Below are positions 20,545-29,099 of a stretch of 64,000 nt of DNA, in pieces. Source of the stretch: Micropterix aruncella (lineage: Eukaryota; Arthropoda; Insecta; Lepidoptera; Micropterigidae); the NCBI GenBank assembly GCA_944548615.1, contig OX155978.1, positions 6,582,609 through 6,646,608 on the forward strand, in the 5' to 3' direction. The notes below the pieces were generated by a model. That model saw only the letters and a program-made list of their open reading frames with translations, was not told where the DNA came from and made no database searches. Made by a program: the position numbers and the translations under genes. Numbering within the stretch: the stretch's first letter is position 1; every line of letters begins with the position of its first letter.

Positions 20545-21733
20545 TAAAAATAAAAATAAAATACAAACGGAGCTGCCATGGAATTCACCGACCGAAGTCT
20601 GGCCCATCATATAGTGTTATTACACTTCTGGGGGGTGAGCAATGGATTCCGGACTAACGACCGGCTGTAATAGGTTTAGGACAGCTGTCTTGCCACATGT
20701 GAGCGTGCACCTTACCACCCATTCACTCCCCCTTCGAAACCATAGAATTTGAGATGCGGAAATCGCAGTTTTAGATAATTTTTCTACGAATGAGTTGATT
20801 ATTTTCCTGGAGAGACCAAGATATTTAAAAAGGTGAAACAGAGATTTAGCTGGCAGGCCACGAGCGCCAACCTCCACCGCGTGAAGGTGGAACAGTGAAA
20901 CCGTTCCGGGTGACAGCATTTCCGAGATCATGGTATTTATTTAATTTGTACTCGTGGTCTTTTGGGATATTTGTTTCCCATGGAACAGTTAATTCTACGA
21001 TAAGGGCCATCTTCCGAGATAGAGAGTAAAGAGTTATATCTGGACGCAGGGCTGTGCATCCGAGACTTTCAGGGAATTTATACTGCTTAGAGACCGAATC
21101 GACCTCCAGAATCCAATCTGAAGCTTTCTCGATTATTGAGAAAGTTTTTGTAGTGAAATGTTTTTTGCCTTTAGAGCCATCCCGCACAAACTGTGTTGAG
21201 GTTTGGAGAGTACTGTCAAACCCTTGTTAGCACGAGCCACTGAGTGTCTAATTACCTCCCGAATAACAGCAAGGTCTTGTCATGGCGGTAAGTGTACCGT
21301 CCTTGATCTAAGGCCACCTTGCAGCCAGCTAGAATATGCCTGGCTGTGCAAGGGGTATTGCTACAAAGGGGGCATGAACTATCCTCGGCAAAGCTCTAAC
21401 GAGCGAGGTTACTGGGGTCTGGAAGCGTATGCTGAATGGCATTTAAATAAAATTTCAGCATCTCTGGCGTCCAGTCATACAACATTACTTTCCAGTGCAT
21501 TGGAGGAGGAATGCAAAAGTCTCCAATTGTTGTCCAATCATTCTGGCATTGAAGGCCAATAGCGTGAGCCATACCTATTGCTGTCGTAATCTTCCCGCAA
21601 GAGAGACTTCTTCAAGTCCACATCGCTCATGGTTGTACTGCCATAACCCAGACCATTGCCGTTCTGGCTGATTCCAGCAAGGAACTTTTTGTGGAAGTCT
21701 ACGCGGGCTTGTAGATCATTTGACTCACTACGA
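20545..21733 (-). mobile_element. RLE retrotransposon copy, 5'-truncated
   Basis: Minus-strand match to about 31250-32425 of the near-intact copy: zinc-motif region, endonuclease block (RPDITLYSLSRKMALIVELT), and 3' UTR up to ATACAAACGGAGCTGCC. The frame is broken by several small changes, including an extra base near 20880. Confidence 0.92.
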
Positions 21734-21993
21734 CTCACACCGATAATGAGTAAATCGCTGTTTCCGTAAATCACCTTTTATTTTCAAGTTATTTACTGTT
21801 TTTTTTTTTTTGCGAAAAAGCACCTCAACGATTTTTGGACGATTTTAGATTTATTGGTGCGGCCCCGGGTGAAAGTATGCTGTCGGACACATGGTGTCCG
21901 TCATGGCGTTCAACGTGTTAATTAGAATTCACTTCTGACTCAATTTTCCCCTGGATAGCAAATGTCCGCCTTTGACATCGAGGTACTCATATA

Positions 21994-22799
21994 CAGGTGA
22001 GTTTTTTATTAACGATATCCTTGTAGTTGGTGAATCAGTACAAGGCAAATAAGCAACTTTTAATAAAGAATAGTATGAAAAATATATTTTTTTAAAATAC
22101 AAAAAAAGGAAAAAAAAACATTTTGAATAATAGTATAAATAGAGTTGAGCGCGTTGCGCCATCTACCGGTAAGTGAAATAAGGCAAATATTGATTATTTG
22201 CAATATTTTACTTACTGCAAGATGCCTTTTTTATTTTACCTACTACTAGTTGGAATTTTTTTACAAGTAAAGTACTACAAATGATTCCAGAAGCTAACGG
22301 AAAATCGGGTACCTCAATGAAATATTTATTTTTGAATAGCTTAGACCTTCAGGATAATGTTTGATTATGGGCAAAAATCGCCCAATACATGGGAAGAGGG
22401 TCAAATCGCTCTCATCAATTTTGTTTACACTAACACTAAATTACATCAAGCGACCAGAAATGGTACTAATGTAAAAAGATAGTTCGAAAGAGTACATACA
22501 AATGAGTATAGAGGGCGTTAAATTTTATATGATTATTTGAGGTTTCAATCAAATGTCATTAAGATAATGAAAGTTGCATTGCATCAATGTATCAAATATA
22601 AAGAAGATATTTAATAAAACCAGTCTTATTTTGTTGTTATGTACAATACTTTACTCGTCCTCTCTACCTTGTTTTCAATAGATATAATTTACAATATTGA
22701 AAGAAAAAAAAAATACAAAACTGTTTTTATTAAAAGTTTTCTATTTCCTCATACTAATTCACCTACTACAAGGATGTCATTAATAAAAAAATCATCCTG
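21994..22799. mobile_element. TA-flanked MITE, longer member (806 bp)
   Basis: TA at 21992-21993 and 22800-22801. The ends CAGGTGAGTTTTTTATTAAC and, inverted, CAGGATGATTTTTTTATTAA belong to the 16371-16746 family and are followed by CATCCTTGTAGT and AGGTGAAT. The interior has no convincing frame. Confidence 0.85.
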
Positions 22800-22825
22800 T
22801 ACATCCAAAGTTACCCCATGAAAGG

Positions 22826-23030
22826 TTTTTTTTTTTTTTTTTTACCCACAAGACTGGTGCTTTACTGTGGAACCTGCCTTGTTTCCTCTTGGCAACATCT
22901 TCTAGGTGGGCATTTATAGCATCACGCAGCCAAACACTCAGGCGGTCACCCATCCAAGTATTGACCGCCCCCAACGCTGCTGAACTTCGGTAACAACCAG
23001 GAGAACCGGTGTTAACTTGGCTACGGATGG
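22826..23030 (-). mobile_element. 5S rRNA-derived SINE with poly(A)
   Basis: Read on the minus strand, ACACCGGTTCTC, ACCGAAGTTCAGCAGCG and CAATACTTGGATGGGTGACC follow the order and spacing of eukaryotic 5S rRNA, including the internal promoter A box and C box. After CCGCCTGAG the sequence leaves 5S and continues as an unrelated body of about 100 bases ending in a poly(A) run (poly-T at 22826-22843 on the + strand). This is the SINE3 (5S-headed) architecture. It is not a 5S gene, because the 5' and 3' stem halves are missing or altered. Confidence 0.85.
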
Positions 23031-23271
23031 GTTTGTTATGCTGTCTCGTAAACTGGGTATTTTAGAACTCAAATTTTAGAACTCAATGCGTAATTGAGAG
23101 TTTGGTATAAAAGTTATGACAGAAACCCTCATCCTTATATGGATCCAACCTTCATCGAACCATGAGGAATCACCGACATCTTGGAGACCAGCTGGGTTAG
23201 CCGGAGTATAACGGCTGAGCATCTGCCATTGTACGAGGGCTGCCTAAAAATGATCTTACCTTTGGCCGGTA

Positions 23272-23812
23272 GCATATATTTATGAAAGCATATATTTACG
23301 AAAAGGAAAGCGCTAAGTCAACAGCTCAGGAAACTGTACTGGTTAATAGGCCGCAAGTCACAACTCTCACTAGAAAACAAATTAGTAGTGTACAAATGCA
23401 TCCTGAAGCCCATTTGGACCTATGGATTACAGCTGTGGGGCACAGCAGCCAATTCCAATATAGAGATTCTTCAGCGGTTCCAAAACAAGATGCTGAGAAT
23501 AGTTGATGCACCATGGTATGTCACGAACGACCGTCTACATCATGACCTCGAAATCTCAACAGAAGAAAACTAATAAAAAACCGGGCTTTCCGCAGATTGA
23601 AGAGGAGAGCGCCCCAAGACTTGCTAGCATAATAATGTGCTAGCACCCATTATTGTGGATGTGCCATTGGGCACATACCATTCAAGTCCAGTCAAGCTAA
23701 TCAAAGGAACATCAAAGAGGAAAATGTTCAAGAGCCACAAGAATTGCTTAATGTCATATCTAGAAGACAGATGGCATTAACAAAAAGAGAAAAAAAAATG
23801 AAATTAAAAAAA
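23272..23812 (+). mobile_element. Jockey LINE fragment inserted in mariner
   Basis: ACCTTTGGCCGGTA at 23258-23271 and 23813-23826 is a perfect 14-bp duplication. The insert encodes, with frameshifts, CILKPIWTYGLQLWGTAANS and NIEILQRFQNKMLR, close to the 10767-11706 Jockey copy, and ends A-rich. Confidence 0.92.
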
Positions 23813-24079
23813 ACCTTTGGCCGGTACCGATATATTACTTACATGTCGGGATTGGAACCCTAATCTCCTTTAAAGGCCCCTTGTGCCTCCACACACTTCA
23901 CCCACCATTCTTTCCACTGCCGTAACACACATTGGAAGGCTTCTTTTGGAGGCTTCTTTAGAAGGCTTCTTTAGAGGCTTCGCCAGAGATGCTGAATAAT
24001 GGTGTTCAATTCCGCCGTCGCGCTCTGCATTATCTCTTCTCTACTCTAAAAAAGGGATCCTTTCAATGGTGTTTTAAAT

Positions 24080-24629
24080 TATAAATACGATAGAAAACGA
24101 ATTTACCGCGTGAAATTTGTAGCACCCGACGTTTCGGTGACGTTGCAGCCGCCGTTGTCAAGGGTAGACTGAAGAGCTGTCAATCCGTCGTTTTGCGGGT
24201 AGGCCGCATACCGCTGCCGCCATTGCGTAGGTTATAACGGTGGTAGGGGGCCGGGCTCAGGCGTGCGAATTTTAAATTTCCGTCTTGCACACAACACTCA
24301 CTGTATCCTGTCTTACGTCTTTGCGTTTAGCGTTCGGCGGCGGGAACATTTTAAGAAGAGGGTTCCACGTAGAAGAGAGTTTGTAACCGTCGTCTCTATT
24401 TTAAAAATTCGCGCGCTCCGAGCCCGGCCCCTCCATCACCGTTATAACCTACGCAGTGGCGGCAGCGGTATGCGGCCTACCTGCAAAACAACGGATTGAC
24501 AGCTCTTCAGTTTACCCTTGACAACAGTGGCTGCAAAGTTACCGAAACGTCGGGTGCTACAAATTTCACGCAGTAAATTCGTTTTCTATCCTATTTATAA
24601 TGTCAAACAACCGCGATAGTCTTCGATTT
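24080..24629. mobile_element. Penelope terminal-repeat palindrome inserted in mariner
   Basis: TGGTGTTTTAAAT at 24067-24079 and 24630-24642 is a 13-bp duplication. The insert is two inverted copies of the Penelope terminal region (arms about 24085-24270 and 24400-24605) around a remnant of the 3' coding end (AACACTCACTGTATCCTG). There is no RT. It folds into a long hairpin. Confidence 0.88.
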
Positions 24630-24877
24630 TGGTGTTTTAAATGTTTTGAAAAAAACCAGAAGTTGCTAGGAGCTATGGTTGGAGAGTAGAGAGGTTGCCG
24701 AATGACTGGAATTCCATGTTTCGCCAAGAAAGTCCGAATCGGGTGCGATGAATGAGATGGAGTGTTGTCATGATGCAACTGCCAGTTTTTCCATCCAGAG
24801 GTCTTGTTTTATCACGGAGCCTGCAGAGAACTTCTTGATAGTACTCTTTAGTAACTGTTTGTCCTACTTTATACAGT

Positions 24878-24992
24878 GGAACTGCCACCCAGAGACAACT
24901 AGCTAAAAAGCCAACTGCGATGGGAGGCCGGTAGCCTTAAATGGTATACTGATGGGTCCAAATCGGGACTTGATGTAGGCTGTGGTATATTA
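24878..24992 (+). mobile_element. RNase H LINE fragment, short upstream copy
   Basis: GAACTGCC, CCCAGAGACAACTAGCTAAA and TGGTATACTGATGGGTCCAA (YTDGSK, RNase H motif 1) repeat the first 115 bp of the copy at 25253. Both start at the same point after an ACAG. Confidence 0.88.
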
Positions 24993-25252
24993 TCGCAAGG
25001 ACAGTTTGAGAAGAAAACAAACAGCTGTTCATGTTGACCTACTTATGCATTCTGCTTACAATCGTAAACATTCGACAGTTGCTTACAATCATAAACATTC
25101 GACTACTGGTCGCCGCGTTGACGAGCAGTCAAAACGTGGGGCGTTTTTTGCGCATAATAATGTCTTTTGATCTGTCAATTAATGTGAAATAAAGGAAAAT
25201 TAGTTTAAAAGTGATTAGTGATAAAAGTGATAGTTAAGCCCGACAGACTTTT

Positions 25253-26242
25253 TACAGTGAAACTGCCGCCCAGAGACGACTGGCTAAAAGCCAACTGCAC
25301 TGGGAGGCCGGTAGCCTTAAATGGTATACTGATGGGTCCAAATCGGGACTTGACGTAGGCTGCGGTATATATGGAGAGCAACCAAACTTTGAAAGAAGTG
25401 TAAACTTGGGGAAATACGCCTCCATATTCCAAGCGGAGGTATACGCCATTAATGAATGTGCGGATATCAACCTCCATGAGAACTACGCCAGCCACCGTAT
25501 CTATATCCACTCGGATAGCAAGGCAGCTCTTATGGCACTAGCCTCGAATACCATTAATTCAAAGCTAGTGCAAAACTGCATATCACTACTGAATTCCCTG
25601 GGCGAAAAGAACAGGGTAATTCTAAGATGGGCCATGTAGGAAACGAGGGAAATGAAAAAGCCGACGAACTTGCCAAGACGGGAGCAAAGGGAAAGTTATA
25701 CGGCCCTGAACCTTGCTGTGGCGTACCAAAAATCCTTGCAAATCTAATGCTCAAACAAATATGTTTAGAACAATCCGTCAACCACTGGAACAACACGCCA
25801 GGGTTGAATCTTTCCAAAGCGCTAATTAAGGCTTACGATCGTAAGACGGCCCGTGATGCCTTGTCGCTAAATAGGAACAATCTACGCATACTGGTGAGGG
25901 CGCTCTAGGGGCATTGTGGCCTGAACAAACACATTTTCAACCTCAAGCTCAGAGACACAAAAATGTGCAGGTTCTGTCAAGTAGCAGAGGAAACTCCCCA
26001 GCACCTCATGTGCGAGTGTGGCCTGCTGATGCGTAAAAGATACACCCACTTGGGTGGTCATTACCTCCAACCTGAGGAGGTGAAACAATCTGGCGCCAAA
26101 AGCCTGCTGCGGTTCTTAAATGACACAAGGCTTAGCGCAGAACTATAGTAGGTGGCGAACACAATAGATCAGCAATGGTTGCAGTGTTACAAGGCTCATG
26201 GCACCTTAGAAAAGCCCCACTCAACAAATAAAAAAATAAAAA
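25253..26242 (+). mobile_element. RNase H-bearing LINE 3' part, best-preserved copy
   Basis: Encodes LKWYTDGSKSGLDVGCGIYG, then YIHSDSKAALMALASNTINS and the NEKADELAKTG end of the RNase H, then a CRFCQVAEETPQHLMCECG zinc motif and LLRFLNDTRLSAEL. Only a few stops or shifts interrupt it (near 25630 and 25908). The 3' UTR ends with AGAAAAGCCCCACTCAAC and an A-rich tail. Copies are at 13161-13931 and 60225-60929. Confidence 0.92.
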
Positions 26243-26454
26243 AACTGTCCTTCCGGTGCATATTAGTGATGCAATTCTATAAATCTATAAATCTTAAATA
26301 TATTAGGAGAAATGTCTGAAAAAATCAATGACAAAAATGTGCAAGAGTTTTGTAAATGCTGATACGCTGGTGTACTAGGAAAGGTGTAATTTTTTACACC
26401 GAGTGAACGCTGAACACATTTCACTCTTTTTTTGTTGGGCATTTGTGTACAAAA

Positions 26455-26583
26455 TAAGGCTGGTGTGATATAGCGGAATGATTTCCGGATGAGGTACATA
26501 ATTGGGTTGGCCTTTTTCACAATCTGTCTAATATGCTCATCCCACTTCAGATGCTGTCACTGGACCCAAATCCTTTTGCTTCG
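26455..26583 (-). mobile_element. CR1-like RT fragment
   Basis: On the minus strand KKANPIMYLIRKSFRYITPA, preceded after a frameshift by a KDLGxxTxSxxxW-like stretch, matches the RT region also seen at 41960-42030 (RANSTLYLIRKAFQHLS). It lies 35 bp upstream of Ehbp1 segment 6. Confidence 0.65.
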
Positions 26584-26619
26584 TGACACTTTGTAATAGT
26601 TAACAATTATTTTCCATAG

Positions 26620-26705
26620 CCGCTTACGGAAGAGGCGAGACAGGCGCAACTCAGAGAAAGAGCGAGGATGCTCATAGCGAACGCCCGAGCTGGAATTGTC
26701 GGCAG
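26620..26705 (+). CDS. Ehbp1: Ehbp1 coding segment 6 (EARQAQLRERAR helix)
   Basis: The frame is PLTEEARQAQLRERARMLIA then NARAGIVG. An Arg/Ala-rich helix of this kind sits upstream of the bMERB domain in EHBP1 proteins. Acceptor TTCCATAG|CCG at 26619/26620, donor GGCAG|GTGAGG at 26705/26706. It starts in phase 0 and leaves AG, completed by C in segment 7 (AGC). The intron that follows is only 79 bp, in strong contrast to the kilobase introns elsewhere. Confidence 0.85.
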
Positions 26706-26784
26706 GTGAGGAACCTTCTGAACTTTCGATGGCTGCATTTTGATAAAACAAATGTTGAAAATAATAAAAAATATTTTGTTGCAG

Positions 26785-26861
26785 CCCTAATACACCGATG
26801 CAAAAGTATGGCACCGTCGAAGTGATTAGCAAAGAAACGGTTATGAATGAATTCGCCGCAT
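26785..26861 (+). CDS. Ehbp1: Ehbp1 coding segment 7
   Basis: Acceptor TTTTGTTGCAG|C at 26784/26785 and donor CGCAT|GTGAGT at 26861/26862. The frame gives PNTPMQKYGTVEVISKETVM then NEFAA. It takes two bases from segment 6 and leaves one base (T), which pairs with CT in segment 8 to make a Ser codon. No named domain is visible. Confidence 0.85.
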
Positions 26862-26947
26862 GTGAGTATTAATTGTACCGACCCTTAACCACTTAAAGGT
26901 CTGCACCATCTAAATCCGAAAAACATCACCTTAGTTTCACCATAAAT

Positions 26948-27533
26948 AAATAAAATACAAACGGAGCTGCCATGGAATTCACCGACCAAAAATCGGTCCC
27001 ATCATATATAATTATTACACTTCTGGGAGGTGAAGGGTGGATTCCGGACTTACGACCGGCGGTGGTAGGTTTAGGACAGCTGTCTTGCCACATGTGAGCG
27101 TTCACCTTACCACCCATTCACTCCCCCTTCGAAGCCATAGAATTTGAGATGCAGAAATCGCGGTTTTAGATAATTTTTCTGGAAAGGAGTTGATTATTTT
27201 CCTGGAGAGACCAAGATCTTTAAAAAGGTGAAACAAAGATTTAGCTGGCAGGCCACGAGCGCCTATTTCCACCGCATGAAGGTGAACAGTGAAGCCGTTC
27301 CGGGTGACGGCATTTGCGAGGTCATGGTATTTATTTAATTTGTACTCGTGGTCTTTTGGGATATTTGATTCCCATGGAACAGTTAACTCTACGATAAGAA
27401 CCATCTTCCGAGATAGAGAGTAAAGAGTTATATCTGGACGCAGGGCTGTGCATCCGAGACTTTCAGGGAATTTATACTGCTTAGAGACCGAATCGACCTC
27501 CATAATCCAATCTGAAGCTTTCTCGATTATTGA
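26948..27533 (-). mobile_element. RLE retrotransposon copy, 3' part
   Basis: Minus-strand frame 27102-27503 reads EVDSVSKQYKFPESLGCTAL, RPDITLYSLSRKMVLIVELT and GARGLPAKSLFHLFKDLGLS; it is open to the stop and almost identical to the 48618-49336 copy. The 3' UTR ends at an AAATAAATAAAATACAAACG border. Confidence 0.93.
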
Positions 27534-27549
27534 TTATACTTAGGTCATA

Positions 27550-27893
27550 AAATCCATAAAGTCATAGGTACTATGACAGGCCACTGTCCCCTAAACAAAC
27601 ACCTGTTTACCATAGGTGTGACAGACAGCCCTCTATGCAGAGGATGCACGGAGGAAGAAGAAACGCCACAGCATGTGCTCATGGAATGCAGGAGCGTGGC
27701 AGAGCAACGGGCGAACATACTACAATCTCCAGCATCCGTCCCGGAGGTCTGTAGCAACCCAAACAGGCTGCTAACCTTCTGGGACAGCCTGGGTTGGCCG
27801 AAGTAACATAAACACAAATAGAAACATGAGCCACGCACAATGGCCCAATCAAGAGGCCAAGTGCGAGAAAAAAGCCCAGACAAACTAACTAAC
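27550..27893 (+). mobile_element. LINE 3' fragment with perfect 15-bp TSD
   Basis: TATACTTAGGTCATA flanks the insert at 27535-27549 and 27894-27908. It encodes TGHCPLNKHLFTIGVTDSPL then CRGCTEEEETPQHVLMEC (CX2CX8HX4C) and ends FWDSLGWPK-stop, with an ACTA-type tail. This is the end of ORF2 of an I/R1-like LINE. Confidence 0.92.
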
Positions 27894-27939
27894 TATACTT
27901 AGGTCATACTGAAAGTAATCTGACTTATGATACATTTAT

Positions 27940-28990
27940 AGGGTGCGTCAGTCAAACCTCCATTTTTAAAATGCCTTTAAAAAATATATGGATGCATATT
28001 TTTTTTATTGTTACCATATTAATTTACGTTGAATAGAATTTTAGAAGAACAAACATTTTAAGTTCAACTTTTAAATACATTATCATTAACCCTTGGAGTA
28101 AATGGGTATTTTCATGGATGCATCTGTCTCTTTTGCAGGATTTTCGGCGACATCGACCTTAAAGTACTATAACTACGAAACTACTAAACCAATCATAAAA
28201 AGAACAACTGCACAATGGTTGCATTGAAATTTCTAAAAAATATATAATATTGAAATATCATTTTGTAAAACAATTAGATAATTATGAATAAATATGAGAA
28301 CGTCAAAGAAGTGAAAAAAACGCGGAACCAGATCTGGTCGTATCATACTCAACGGATAATTGTTTCACAACCAGATTTGGTCGTATCATACTCAACGGGT
28401 TAAGATGATTTCCTTCCCGATCAAAGCAAGGGTGCGGTCCGCGGAAGTCAAACCTGCAGTTTTGAAAATGGTGGTTGACCCGGGAAAGTGGGCGGGGCGA
28501 ATCGCTAAGCTTACTATTGTGTCCACACCTTGAAGCATTTCAGTCGCCATGGAACAGTTGTCTAAGCAACAACGGTCGGTCGAAAGAGAGTAAGCTGTAT
28601 TCTAGAAGGCAGAGAGCGCTATTCGAAAATGTTACACTCTTTTTTCATTCTTCAACTTTATCAACATGCTGTTAATAATGAAACCCTATTTCAACAAGAT
28701 GAGGCCACAAGTCACACAGCTCAAGGCCACAAGCCACAAGCGAGACTTGTGAGCATGGGCGTTCTCAATTATGTTTTTACGAATCGAGTGAGTCTTCAGA
28801 TGTATGTTTATAGGACCTACAGTTTTCAAAATAAGCTCACATTCATTTCATGAAAAAGTAGCAATGATGGTTTCATTGATTAACCTTTTGGAAGCCAGTA
28901 ATTTCACGCAAAATTTTCAAAGTCCTCGAAAGGTGTGTGCAAGCATACTAATATATAAAGGTGGCTTATTCGATGGCAGGCTTCAATGAC
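27940..28990 (+). mobile_element. Decayed Tc1/mariner-like element
   Basis: MEQLSKQQRSVERE near 28550 and NNETLFQQDEATSHTAQ near 28675 resemble the N-terminus and the QQDGATAHTA catalytic region of insect Tc1/mariner-like transposases. GGGTGCG-TCAGTCAAACCT near 27940 and a similar GTCAAACCTGCAG near 28450 may be terminal or subterminal repeats. Borders are uncertain, and a TTAA MITE is inserted. Confidence 0.55.
28086..28403 (+). mobile_element. TTAA MITE family 1
   Basis: TTAA at 28086-28089 and 28400-28403, ends CCCTTGGAGTAAATGGG and CTCAACGGG; near-identical to 6664-6977 apart from small changes such as an extra A-T stretch near 28235. Confidence 0.9.
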
Positions 28991-29099
28991 AGGCTTTTAC
29001 CGCAGTGAAGAAAGAAATAGAGCCGATAATTGAATAAATAGAGATATAATTCGGATTATACAAAAAACACCGATCGGAGTGCGTGGTATATTAAAACAT

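Larger units (their letters stand above)
23232..24890 (-). mobile_element. Mariner-like element, interrupted twice
   Basis: The minus strand at 24640-24888 encodes VGQTVTKEYYQEVLCRLRDK and HHDNTPSHSSHPIRTFLAKH followed by a YSPTIAPSNFWFF motif, a decayed mariner transposase (D34D region; the usual YSPDLAP aspartate is Thr-Ile here). The 3' side continues at 23827-24066. A TACGAGGGCTGCC sequence at 23232 may be the terminal repeat. A Jockey LINE and a Penelope element are inserted in it. Confidence 0.8.

Noticed and set aside
22900..23030. 5S rRNA gene
   Set aside because: Only the internal part follows 5S; the ends are replaced and a poly(A) body follows, which fits a SINE.
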